The translations under genes were made by a program, and so were the position numbers. Source: Shinella sp. WSJ-2 (lineage in GTDB: Bacteria; Pseudomonadota; Alphaproteobacteria; Rhizobiales; Rhizobiaceae). From it: a stretch of DNA of 64,000 nt. Positions 24,482 through 32,278 of this stretch are shown here, piece by piece (the first letter of the stretch is position 1; every line of letters starts with the position of its first letter). Under the pieces are notes generated by a model. The model worked only from the letters and a program-made list of their open reading frames with translations. It ran no database searches and was not told where the DNA came from. The DNA lies in assembly GCF_003432075.1 (NCBI RefSeq), contig NZ_QWBU01000001.1, forward strand, positions 620,001 to 684,000. Direction: 5' to 3'.

Positions 24482-25568
24482 GGGTCGTCCTGAAATGTTT
24501 TTCGAGGAAACGGCTATAGGCACCCATCAGGGCACTGAAGGTGAAATAGACGGCAGCGGCGACGAGATAACCTTCGAGCACCGCGATGCCCTGCCATCCC
24601 GGGTCGCGGATGGCGGAGCGCACCGTATCGAGAAAATCGACGAGGCCGACGATGGTGACGAGCGTCGTATCCTGGAAGAAGCCGATGAACAGGCCGACCA
24701 TCGGCGGAATGACCTTCTTCAGCGCCTGCGGCAGTACGATCTTGCGCATGACCTGCCAGTAATGCAGGCCGAGCGATTTTCCGGCCTCGACCTGCCCCGC
24801 CGGTACGTCCTGCAATCCGCCGCGCACGATCTCGGCGATATAGGCCGAGGCGAAGAGGATGATCGCCACCTGGGCACGCAGCAGTTTGTCTATCGTCACG
24901 CCATCGGGCATGAAAAGCGGCAGCATGACCGTCGCCATGAAGAGGATGCTGATCAGCGGCACACCGCGCACGATCTCGATGAAGCCGACGGCCAGCACCC
25001 GGATCGCCGGCAGGTTGGACGCACGCGCCAAAGCCAGCACGATGCCGAGCGGCAGGGCGAGCGTCAGCCCGACGAAGGAGAGCATGAAGGAGAGCGGCAG
25101 GCCGCCCCAGTTCGACGTCGCGACCGGCGTGAGGCCGAAGACGCCGCCAGCCATGAGGATGTAGAGCACCGGCAGGATGACGACAATCCAGGCAATCAGC
25201 AGCCCGCGGCTCCAGAAGCGCGGCATCATGGAAAACAGGCAGGCGCCGAAGAGCAAAAGCAGCGCCGAAAGCGGCCGCCATTGCTCATCATAGGGATAGA
25301 AGCCGAAGAGCATGTAGCGCAGCTTCTGCGCCACGAAGGGCCAGCAGGCGCCGCCTACGCCCTTGCAGGCCTCGCCGTTGCCGGAAAAGACCGCATCGAT
25401 GAACAGCCAGCCGATCGCGAGCTTGGCGACGAAGACGATCGCGACGATCGAGGCGATGCTGATGATGGTGTTGCCGGGCGTGCCGAAATAGGCGGAGAGT
25501 TTGCCCAAACGAGCGGCGGATGGAGCCGGCTGCGGCGGTGCGAGGGCCAGGGCTTGGACGTCGGTCAT
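24474..25568 (-). CDS. Polar amino-acid ABC transporter permease (AapM-like)
   Basis: Inner-membrane permease of 364 residues with about eight hydrophobic segments. A C-terminal HisM-type permease domain contains the EAA loop (AGKSLGLHYWQVMRKIVLPQAL) and AYIAEIVRGGLQDV. A cysteine-containing periplasmic loop (GEACKGVGGACW) follows the first helix, as in AapM proteins. The start ATG is one base after the aapQ-like stop (TGAGATG). It forms a heterodimer with the neighbouring permease. Importantly, no ATPase gene follows. Confidence 0.92.
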   Translation of the reverse strand: MTDVQALALAPPQPAPSAARLGKLSAYFGTPGNTIISIASIVAIVFVAKLAIGWLFIDAVFSGNGEACKGVGGACWPFVAQKLRYMLFGFYPYDEQWRPLSALLLLFGACLFSMMPRFWSRGLLIAWIVVILPVLYILMAGGVFGLTPVATSNWGGLPLSFMLSFVGLTLALPLGIVLALARASNLPAIRVLAVGFIEIVRGVPLISILFMATVMLPLFMPDGVTIDKLLRAQVAIILFASAYIAEIVRGGLQDVPAGQVEAGKSLGLHYWQVMRKIVLPQALKKVIPPMVGLFIGFFQDTTLVTIVGLVDFLDTVRSAIRDPGWQGIAVLEGYLVAAAVYFTFSALMGAYSRFLEKHFRTTHA

Positions 25569-25569
25569 C

Positions 25570-26718
25570 TCAACGCTCCCTAAGCGCGACATGCGCATTG
25601 TACCAGTTCATGAGGAGCGAGATAGCAATAGACAGCGTGAGGTAAACGCCCATGAAGATCGCAATCGTTTCAATGGCCTGACCAGTCTGGTTCATGACGG
25701 TGTTGGAGACCATCACGAGATCCGGATAGCCGATGGCAATGGCCAGCGAGCTGTTCTTGAACACGGTGAGATAGGTGTTGGTAAGCGGCGGAATGATGAT
25801 GCGTAGCGCCTGCGGCAGCACGACGAGCCGCATGGCTTTGCCGCGCGAGAGACCAAGCGCCGCCGAAGCCTCCCACTGCCCCTTGTTAACGGCCTGGATG
25901 CCAGCACGCACAATTTCCGCGACATTGGCCGAAACGCTGAGCGCAAGACCGAAGAGCAGCGCCACGAATTCCGGCCGCACATGCAGCCCGCCCGTCAGGC
26001 GGAACTTGCCGGCCGTCGGGAAATCCCAGCTCACGGCGACGCCGTTCGCCAGCCACAGCAGCAGCGCCGGCAGGACGAGCACGGCGAGCGCGATAAGGCC
26101 ACCATGGTTGGACTGGCCGGTCGTCACGCGGCGGCGGGTCGAAATGATGCGAATGACGAGCGCCGCGACGGCGCCCCCCAGCAGGCAGGCGAGAAGCGCC
26201 AGTCCGCCGCTTTCGACAAGGGCTGCCGGCACGACGAGGCCGCTGTTGGAGAGATAGACGCCCGGCAGCAGGTGCAGCGCCTGCTTGACCGGCGGCAGGA
26301 TCAGGATGATCAGCGAATACCACAGGAAGAGATAGAGCAGCAGCGGCACGTTGCGCAAAAGCTCGACATAGACGAGCGCGAGTCGTGCCAAAAGCGGATT
26401 GTGCGAGAGCCGCGCAATGCCCACGCCGAGGCCGAGCACCGTGCCGAAGATCGCCGCCAGCAGCGACACCTTCACCGTATTGGCGATGCCGACAAGGATC
26501 GCCCGGCCGACCGTATCCGTCTGCTCGAAGGCGATGGCCGATTCCGTGATGACGAAGCCGGCCGGCCGCGTCAGGAAATCGAAGCCGGTCGCGATGTTCT
26601 GTTTGGCCAGGTTGCCGCTCGCCGTGGAAAACATCGTCCAGCCGATCAGGGCAACGAACCCGATCGCGACGATCTGGTAGAAATAGGCGCGAAAGCGCAT
26701 GTCATGCAGGAAAGCCAT
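25570..26718 (-). CDS. Polar amino-acid ABC transporter permease (AapQ-like)
   Basis: Inner-membrane permease of 382 residues. It begins with a membrane helix, has the long periplasmic insertion seen in AapQ (LTRPAGFVITESAIAFEQ), and carries the permease domain with VYVELLRNVPLLLYLFLWY and the EAA loop ASAALGLSRGKAMRLVVLPQAL. GAGG precedes the ATG at 26718. It follows the binding protein by 86 bases and precedes the second permease by one base. Together they form the channel of a general L-amino-acid type importer. Confidence 0.92.
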   Translation of the reverse strand: MAFLHDMRFRAYFYQIVAIGFVALIGWTMFSTASGNLAKQNIATGFDFLTRPAGFVITESAIAFEQTDTVGRAILVGIANTVKVSLLAAIFGTVLGLGVGIARLSHNPLLARLALVYVELLRNVPLLLYLFLWYSLIILILPPVKQALHLLPGVYLSNSGLVVPAALVESGGLALLACLLGGAVAALVIRIISTRRRVTTGQSNHGGLIALAVLVLPALLLWLANGVAVSWDFPTAGKFRLTGGLHVRPEFVALLFGLALSVSANVAEIVRAGIQAVNKGQWEASAALGLSRGKAMRLVVLPQALRIIIPPLTNTYLTVFKNSSLAIAIGYPDLVMVSNTVMNQTGQAIETIAIFMGVYLTLSIAISLLMNWYNAHVALRER

Positions 26719-26804
26719 GAAACCTCGCCGCCATGTCAAGAAATGATGAGGGCGCGCGCACCGCCATGCGCGCGCCCGGATGATCGCTCAGAAAAGGAAA
26801 GCGA

Positions 26805-27824
26805 TCAGCGGATCGGCGGCGAGTAGATCAGGCCGCCGGCATTCCACAGCGCGTTCGGGCCGCGCGTCATGCCGAGCTTGGTGCCCTGGCCGACGTTACG
26901 CTCGAAGACTTCGCCGTAATTGCCGACGCTCTTGACGATGTTGTAGCCCCACTTGTTGTCGAGGCCGAGCATCTTGCCGAGCTCTTCGGTGGCGCCGAGC
27001 ATGCGCTGCACGTCCGGATCCTCGCTCTTCAGCTTTTCGTCGACATTGGCCTGGGTGATGCCCTTCTCTTCAGCGGCCATCAGCATCCAGACCGACCAGG
27101 AAACGATGTCGCCCCACTGGGAATCGTTCTGGCGGAAGGCCGGCGCCAGCGGCTCCTTGGAGATCGTGTCGGGCAGGACGACATAGTCATCCGGGTTGTT
27201 GGCGACGGCGCGGATCGACGCGAGGTCGGAACGATCTGACGTGATCGCTTCGCAGCGGCCCGAGAAGAAGGCGGCGCGGTTTTCATCCGGGCTTTCGAAG
27301 ACGACCAGCTCGAACTTGCCCTTGATGGCAGCGAAGAAGTCGGAAATGTTCTGCGCCGTCGTGGTGCCCGGCAGGGTGCAGATCGCGGCTTCCGTCAGCT
27401 CCTTGGCGCTGGTGACGCCGAGCGACTTCGGCACCATCAGGCCCTGGCCGTCATAAAACACCGTCGGACCGAAATCGAGGCCGAGCGAGGCGTCGCGCGA
27501 GAAGGTGTGCGTGGTCTGGCGCGAGAGAACGTCGATCTCGCCGGACTGCAGCGCCTGGAAACGCGTATTGATATTGGTCGGGACGAATTCGACCTTGTCG
27601 CCATCGCCGAAGACGGCAGCGGCGATCGAGCGGCAGATGTCGGCGTCAAAACCCTGCATCCGGCCCTTGTCGTCGGGAGCGGCAAAGCCCGGCGTTGCCA
27701 GCGAAACGCCGCAGACGAGCTTGCCGCGCGCCTTGACGGTTTCGAGCGTGGTGGCGGCCGAGGCCGAACCGGCGGCCGCAAGGCCGAGCGCGGCCGCGAA
27801 GATCGAAAGAAGTGCCTGTTTCAT
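26805..27824 (-). CDS. Amino-acid ABC transporter substrate-binding protein (AapJ-like)
   Basis: Periplasmic binding protein of 339 residues and first gene of the operon. Signal peptide MKQALLSIFAAALGLAAAGSASA is followed by TLETVKARGKLVCGVSLATPGFA and GFDADICRSIAAAVFGDG, the classical entry of family 3 binding proteins. A Cys pair (ICTLPGTT and GRCEAITSDRSDL) and the C-terminal region LDNKWGYNIVKSVGNYGEVFERN match AapJ. GGAGGGGAAG precedes the ATG at 27824. The ligand is likely an amino acid or an amide-type derivative. Confidence 0.93.
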   Translation of the reverse strand: MKQALLSIFAAALGLAAAGSASAATTLETVKARGKLVCGVSLATPGFAAPDDKGRMQGFDADICRSIAAAVFGDGDKVEFVPTNINTRFQALQSGEIDVLSRQTTHTFSRDASLGLDFGPTVFYDGQGLMVPKSLGVTSAKELTEAAICTLPGTTTAQNISDFFAAIKGKFELVVFESPDENRAAFFSGRCEAITSDRSDLASIRAVANNPDDYVVLPDTISKEPLAPAFRQNDSQWGDIVSWSVWMLMAAEEKGITQANVDEKLKSEDPDVQRMLGATEELGKMLGLDNKWGYNIVKSVGNYGEVFERNVGQGTKLGMTRGPNALWNAGGLIYSPPIR

Positions 27825-27899
27825 GCTTCCCCTCCCATTGGGTGTTGGTTGGACCGGTGACGCCGCCCTCCAGCAGCCCCTCCGATCAACGTCGTCAGG

Positions 27900-27930
27900 A
27901 TTGTGTACAATGCAAAAAACCACACATCAA
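27900..27930 (-). promoter_or_regulatory. Promoter of the aapJ-like operon with overlapping operator ATTGTGTACAAT
   Basis: On the minus strand TTGATG (27925-27930) and TACACA (27902-27907) are separated by 17 bases and form a plausible sigma-70 promoter. The palindromic ATTGTGTACAAT at 27900-27911 covers the -10 element. It matches the site before the GntR-flanking amidohydrolase. This predicts repression by the GntR regulator, relieved by its ligand. Confidence 0.55.
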
Positions 27931-28108
27931 CTGATACGTATATAAAATCTCCGTCATCCCGCATAATGAATCGTGGGCAATCGTCATTACCACATGACGG
28001 ATTTGCATCAAGGATGCCCAGCGGCCAGCCCATTGCCGCGCAGCGGCGTCGCGGGGAGCAGATCTCTATGTGGAAGCGTGCGCATGAGATAGAATGCCAG
28101 ACAACATG

Positions 28109-28128
28109 GTATACAATAATTGTCATAC
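28109..28128. promoter_or_regulatory. Imperfect palindrome with third operator-like half (TATACAAT/ATTGT)
   Basis: The arms GTAT-ACAAT and ATTGT-C-ATAC face each other across a single A. The left arm with its flank, TGGTATACAAT, matches the TTGTGTACAAT core at nine of eleven bases. It lies about 285 bases upstream of the aapJ-like start, beside a regulator remnant. It may be an upstream site for the same GntR protein. Confidence 0.4.
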
Positions 28129-28178
28129 GAGTACATCGCTACCTTGCTTTCCAGGCAGCGGGCCGCGACCCGAATGTT

Positions 28179-28322
28179 CCTACCGACACGACGATCGAGA
28201 ACATGAAACGGCATCGCCGCAACCTCTATGCGAAGCTCGACGTCAGCTCGCAAGTCTCGCTATTTTCACCGTTCCTTGATGCTGTCTGCTCGGTCAGAAG
28301 CCACGACGCTGGTTGGCCATAG
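28179..28322 (+). pseudogene. Remnant of a LuxR-type helix-turn-helix
   Basis: An open frame encodes TTIENMKRHRRNLYAKLDVSS followed by QVSLFSPFLDAV, which closely resembles the recognition helix and final helix of LuxR/NarL-type DNA-binding domains. The residues before it do not continue the domain (no LTxREREVL helix is found in any frame nearby) and no start codon or ribosome site is evident. It looks like the decayed 3' end of a former regulator gene. The rest of the 610-base gap (27825-28434) holds only the regulatory sites listed. Confidence 0.5.
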
Positions 28323-28363
28323 CAACCTGCGGAAGTGCTCCCGCAAAAGACCTGATTTTTTCG

Positions 28364-28400
28364 TGAACCGGCAGGAACAATCGAAGCCTCTACCGGTTCA
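28364..28400 (+). promoter_or_regulatory. EcfG/RpoE2-type promoter inside an 8-bp inverted repeat
   Basis: GGAAC at 28374-28378 and GGTT at 28395-28398 are 16 bases apart, fitting the GGAAC-N18/19-TT consensus of alphaproteobacterial general-stress sigma factors (one mismatch to CGTT). The same segment is flanked by TGAACCGG (28364-28371) and CCGGTTCA (28393-28400), a perfect inverted repeat. The promoter would serve the two small ORFs that follow, 35 bases downstream. Confidence 0.5.
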
Positions 28401-28434
28401 AGGCCCGTACCATGATGATTGGGCGTGATCGCAC

Positions 28435-28632
28435 ATGACGGAACAGTCTAAGCTCTTTCCCGAACACCGCAGGCTTTCGGGGGAGCGCTACACAATCGAA
28501 ACTTTCCGCACGGCCTACGACCTTTCCGGGGCAGAGGCCAAGCGGCTCTTCGAAAAATTCGGCCCCTCGAAACGAGAGCTCGATCTCTTGATGCGCGCGC
28601 GCCGTGATCCGGCGCAATTCCTCAATTTCTAA
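28435..28632 (+). CDS. Small conserved-looking hypothetical protein (65 aa)
   Basis: Unrecognised soluble basic protein. The body reads RLSGERYTIETFRTAYDLSG, then EAKRLFEKFGPSKRELDLLM, then a basic tail ending DPAQFLNF. The helix-turn pattern around FGPSKREL is reminiscent of the short stress-associated DUF3606-type proteins of rhizobia, but the match is too weak to name. It follows a stress-type promoter and is nine bases before the next ORF, so both are likely co-translated. Confidence 0.6.
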   Translation: MTEQSKLFPEHRRLSGERYTIETFRTAYDLSGAEAKRLFEKFGPSKRELDLLMRARRDPAQFLNF

Positions 28633-28641
28633 GGAACGATC

Positions 28642-28794
28642 ATGACGAAGAACGATGCGCAGAAACCGTCCTCTTCCGATAAGAGCAAGGTCGAAACCGA
28701 CGCCACGCTGAAAACGGAAGACGAAAAAATCAAGCGCGAGCAGGCGACCAAGCCCGCGCTGATGCCGATCGGCGATCCCTCGGGGGCGGCCTGA
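28642..28794 (+). CDS. Small hydrophilic hypothetical protein (50 aa)
   Basis: AAGGA precedes the ATG at 28642. The product (starts MTKNDAQKPSSSDKSKVETD, ends PIGDPSGAA) is extremely rich in Lys, Asp, Glu, Ser and Thr with no hydrophobic core, so it is probably disordered, as many stress-induced hydrophilins are. It lies nine bases after the 65-residue ORF and shares its stress-type promoter. Function unknown. Confidence 0.5.
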   Translation: MTKNDAQKPSSSDKSKVETDATLKTEDEKIKREQATKPALMPIGDPSGAA

Positions 28795-28804
28795 ACGGCC
28801 GCCC
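28784..28804. terminator. Hairpin between converging small ORF and MFS gene
   Basis: GGGCGGCC (28784-28791) and GGCCGCCC (28797-28804) form a perfect eight-pair stem with loop TGAAC that overlaps the stop of the small ORF. T-tracts are weak. Confidence 0.5.
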
Positions 28805-28813
28805 GCCTTCTCG

Positions 28814-30031
28814 TCAGGCCGCAGCAGCCAGTCCCTCGCGCGTCTTGGGCATGGGCCTGAAGGTCATCGCGATCAGGAAGGCTCCGAGGCCGATGCCGCA
28901 GGAGCCGACATAGAGCCAGGTGTAGCTGGCGAAGGTATCGTAGATCAGGCCGCCCGCGACCGGCCCCAGCGCCATGCCGAGGCTCGCCGCCATGGCCGTG
29001 CCGCCGATCACCGTGCCCATCAGCCGTAATGGAAAGTTCTCACGCGCGATCACCGCGTAGAGCGGCATGACGCCGGCATAGATAAAGCCGAAAATCCCCG
29101 CCACGAGATAGAACGACGCCAGTCCTCCGGCAAAGATATAGGCGAGCGCGCCAAGCGACTGCGCGAGAAGCCCGAGCACGAGAATGTGCTTGGCGCCGAA
29201 CCTGTCACCGAGAAGCCCGAAAACAACCCGGCCGCCCATGCCGGCAAGCCCCTCCACGGAATAGATGGTGACGGCCGCGATCATCGGGATGCCGCAAGTG
29301 ATGGCATAGCTCACCGTATGGAAGATCGGCCCCGAATGGGTGGCGCAGCAAAAGAAGTTGGTCAGGCAGAGAATGATGAATTGCGGCGAGCGCAACACGT
29401 CGCGGGTCGTCATCCCACCCTGCGGCTCTTCCGCGGCGGCAAGCGTATCGTTGCCCGCTTCCAGCGCCGGCGGGCGACGGATCAAAAGTGAGGCGGGGAT
29501 CATCACCACGGCGACAACCACGGCAATGATCTGCATCGACGTGCGCCAGTCATGGCCGGACACCAGCCAGGCGGCGAAGGGGGACATGGTCATCGGCGCC
29601 ATGCCCATGCCGGCGGAGACCAGCGAGACGGCAAGGCTGCGATGCGTATCGAACCAGCCGGTGACGCAGGCCATCATCGGCGCGAAGACGGCGGCGGCCG
29701 CCGCCCCGACAACCAAACCGAAGGTGAACTGGAAGGCGATGAGCGAGGTCGCGACGCTTGCGCCGGCTAGGCTTGCGGCCAGCAGCACCGAGCCCGTCAG
29801 CACGACGGGCCGCGGCCCCCAGCGATCGGACAGACTGCCCCAGACCATGCTGGCGAAGGCCATGGAGAGAAAGCCGATGGTCATGGCGGTTGAAATACCG
29901 GTCACCGACCAGCCGGTCTCCTTGGAAATCGGCAGCAGGAACACCGGCAGCGAGAACATGGCGCCGATGGCGATGCAGCCGAGCAGGCCGCCCGCCGCCA
30001 CGATCACCCAGCGATAATGCGTATGGATCAT
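28814..30031 (-). CDS. MFS transporter (monocarboxylate/oxalate-formate antiporter-like)
   Basis: Inner-membrane carrier of 405 residues with twelve predicted helices. The A-motif-like loop WGSLSDRWGPRPVV follows helix 2 and its counterpart FGLLGDRFGAKHIL lies in the second half. Start 30031 is favoured because AAGGAG is six bases upstream; another ATG directly abuts that site. The overall layout fits the monocarboxylate/oxalate-formate subgroup. Substrate is unknown. It is divergent from the TPR/winged-helix regulator and could be its target. Confidence 0.85.
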   Translation of the reverse strand: MIHTHYRWVIVAAGGLLGCIAIGAMFSLPVFLLPISKETGWSVTGISTAMTIGFLSMAFASMVWGSLSDRWGPRPVVLTGSVLLAASLAGASVATSLIAFQFTFGLVVGAAAAAVFAPMMACVTGWFDTHRSLAVSLVSAGMGMAPMTMSPFAAWLVSGHDWRTSMQIIAVVVAVVMIPASLLIRRPPALEAGNDTLAAAEEPQGGMTTRDVLRSPQFIILCLTNFFCCATHSGPIFHTVSYAITCGIPMIAAVTIYSVEGLAGMGGRVVFGLLGDRFGAKHILVLGLLAQSLGALAYIFAGGLASFYLVAGIFGFIYAGVMPLYAVIARENFPLRLMGTVIGGTAMAASLGMALGPVAGGLIYDTFASYTWLYVGSCGIGLGAFLIAMTFRPMPKTREGLAAAA

Positions 30032-30381
30032 TGTCATCTCCTTCGCGGTTTCCCGGCCCGGCCGGAACCGCCCCAAACCTGATACTGATCGCGCCGCCCA
30101 GTCCCTGTCTCGAAAGCAAGGACAGGCGCGCACTCTACACCTTCCCGAAGCGGGCTGAAGCAGGAAGACATCAGCACATTCTCCCGGCCCGCCTCTCTGA
30201 AAGACGCTGTCATTTTCCGTTTCCGACATCGGCCGCGTGAAATTTTGCGCTTTCGCAAAACCTGTCCCGCTGCCATCTATTGCGAGCGCCTCGGGCGATC
30301 TCGTGCTCTGTGCGGATACGGCCTGATCAGATTAGGCGGCAGGCACCCGTAAGCGGGAGTGACAAGTGTGACGGGAATGCA
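30032..30381. promoter_or_regulatory. Divergent intergenic region with TTTTGCG-CTTT-CGCAAAA palindrome
   Basis: This 350-base gap separates the leftward MFS gene from the rightward regulator. A perfect inverted repeat TTTTGCG / CGCAAAA with a four-base centre occupies 30243-30260 and is the only clear structure. It may be an operator serving both genes. No credible ORF is present. Confidence 0.4.
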
Positions 30382-31602
30382 ATGGACTCGATGATCACTG
30401 CCGCCGCCCGCGCGCTTGCCGCCGGCGATCCGCTCGGCGCGCTAAACCGCGTGGCCCTGCGCGACGATGCCCCGGCGCTCGCGCTGCGCGGCATCGCGAT
30501 GGCGCAGCTCGGCGATCTCGACCGGGCGAAAACCCTGCTGAAAAGCGCCATCACTGCCTTCGGCCCGCGCGAAACGGTGGCGCGGGCGCGCTGCATCGTG
30601 GCGGAAGCGGAGGTCGCGCTTGCCGGTCGTGACCTCACCTGGCCGGTCAAGGCGCTCGAGGCCGCCGGCGAAACGCTTGCCGCCCATGGCGACAGCCTCA
30701 ACGCCGCCCATGCCCGCACCCTTGCCATTCGCCGCCTGCTGCTCATCGGCCGGCTGGACGAGGCGGGCACCCGGCTTGCCGAAACCGACCCCGCCACTCT
30801 CGTCGCCCCGCTACGCGCCGCCCACGAACTCGCCGCCGCCGGCATCGCCATCCGCCGGCTGCGCACGAAAGCGGCGCGGGACGCCTTCGCCCGCGCGATC
30901 GATGCCGCCCGGCAGGCCGGCATCCCGGCGCTGCTGCACGAAATCGAACTCGCCGCGACGGTGCTAGAAAAGCCTGCCGCACGGGCAATCGCCAACGGCG
31001 TGGAACAGGCCCTGCTGCCCGACGACGTGGAAGCGCTCTTTGCCGGCAAGGCGCTGATCATCGATGCCTGCCGCCATGTCGTGCGCTGTGAGGGGGCCAC
31101 CCTGTCGCTTGCCACGCGCCCCATCCTGTTTTCGCTGCTGCGCACGCTGGCCGAGGCCTTGCCCGGCGATGCCAGCCGGGAACAACTGCTCTTCAATGCC
31201 TTCCGCGCCCGCCATGCCGATGAATCGCACCGCGCCCGCCTGCGCGTGGAAATGGGCCGGCTGCGCGCCGAACTCGCGCTCTTGGCCGGGATCGAGGCGA
31301 CCAAGCACGGCTTCGTTCTTGCGCCGCTCGGCGGCCGGCCGGTGACGGTGCTGGCGCCGCCGCTGGAGGAGCCGCACGCCGATATTCTCGCGCTGTTTGC
31401 CGATGGCGAGGCCTGGTCGAGCTCGGCGCTAGCCATTGCGCTCGGTACCAGCGCCCGCACCGTGCAGCGCGCCTTGGAACAGCTCCATGCGGCGGGGAAA
31501 GTGCAGGCGATCGGCAGCGGGCGGGCGCGGCGCTGGCTCACGCCGACACCGGGCGCCTTCTCGACACTCTTGTTACTCCCGGCTCCGCTTCCGGACGACT
31601 AA
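30382..31602 (+). CDS. TPR plus double winged-helix transcriptional regulator
   Basis: Soluble protein of 406 residues with an uncommon layout. Residues 1-210 are Ala/Leu/Arg-rich helical repeats of TPR type (GDLDRAKTLLKSAITAFG). Residues 225-320 resemble an OmpR-type winged helix: a LATRPILFSLLRTLAEALPG helix pair, then ESHRARLRVEMGRLRAEL, then a KHGFVLAP wing. Residues 330-390 are a second, MarR/DeoR-like helix-turn-helix (SSALAIALGTSARTVQRAL, GRARRWLTP). Such layouts recall SARP/BTAD regulators in inverted order. The partner gene for a propeller protein follows 34 bases downstream. Start 30382 is the best ATG, but its ribosome site is weak. Confidence 0.75.
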   Translation: MDSMITAAARALAAGDPLGALNRVALRDDAPALALRGIAMAQLGDLDRAKTLLKSAITAFGPRETVARARCIVAEAEVALAGRDLTWPVKALEAAGETLAAHGDSLNAAHARTLAIRRLLLIGRLDEAGTRLAETDPATLVAPLRAAHELAAAGIAIRRLRTKAARDAFARAIDAARQAGIPALLHEIELAATVLEKPAARAIANGVEQALLPDDVEALFAGKALIIDACRHVVRCEGATLSLATRPILFSLLRTLAEALPGDASREQLLFNAFRARHADESHRARLRVEMGRLRAELALLAGIEATKHGFVLAPLGGRPVTVLAPPLEEPHADILALFADGEAWSSSALAIALGTSARTVQRALEQLHAAGKVQAIGSGRARRWLTPTPGAFSTLLLLPAPLPDD

Positions 31603-31636
31603 GATTGCGATCATCAACGATCCCAAGGAGATGACG

Positions 31637-32275
31637 ATGACGACTTCGCAAGCCCAGATCCTGCGCGAATACGGCCCCTTCCCCGATGTGGAACAGGTGG
31701 GCGGCGTGACCTATGACGGCAAGAAGGTGTGGTTTGCCGTCGGCGACCGGATCAATGCCCTCGACCCCGACAATGGCGAGGTGGTCGGCGCCATCGCGCT
31801 CGCCGCCCATGCCGGCACCGCCTATGACGGCCGCCACCTCTTCCAGATCTCCGAGGATGTCATCCACAAGATCGACCCCGCCTCCGGCGCGGTGCTCTCC
31901 ACCATTCCCGCCCCCGGCAAGGGCGGCGATTCCGGCCTCACCTGGGCGGAGGGATCGCTGTGGGTCGGCGAGCATCGCAGCCGAAAAATCCACCAGATCG
32001 ACCCGCAAGACGGCAGGATCCTGCGTACCATCGAAAGCAACCGCATGGTGACGGGCGTCACTTGGGTGGATGGCGAATTCTGGCACGGCACCTGGGAGGG
32101 AGACGAGAGCGACATCCGCCGGATCGATCCCGAAACCGGCGCGGTGCTGGAAACGCTCGTCATGCCTGAGGGCACGGCGGTCTCCGGCCTTGAATCCGAT
32201 GGCGGCGAACGCTTCTTCTGCGGCGGCGGACGCAGCGGAAAAGTCCGCGTCGTCCGCCGTCCGGAACGTGCGTAA
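31637..32275 (+). CDS. Beta-propeller protein (Vgb/glutamine-cyclotransferase-like)
   Basis: Cytosolic protein of 212 residues without a signal peptide. Repeated blades are visible: GGVTYDGKKVWFAVGDRINALD, HAGTAYDGRHLFQISEDVIHKID, GLTWAEGSLWVGEHRSRKIHQID and GVTWVDGEFWHGTWEGDESD each start a blade (quoted in part). This is half the size of a six-bladed Vgb or SMP-30 protein. AAGGAG lies six bases before the ATG at 31637; another ATG abuts it. Co-oriented with the TPR regulator 34 bases upstream, it might sense a ligand or be an enzyme under its control. Confidence 0.75.
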   Translation: MTTSQAQILREYGPFPDVEQVGGVTYDGKKVWFAVGDRINALDPDNGEVVGAIALAAHAGTAYDGRHLFQISEDVIHKIDPASGAVLSTIPAPGKGGDSGLTWAEGSLWVGEHRSRKIHQIDPQDGRILRTIESNRMVTGVTWVDGEFWHGTWEGDESDIRRIDPETGAVLETLVMPEGTAVSGLESDGGERFFCGGGRSGKVRVVRRPERA

Positions 32276-32278
32276 GCT

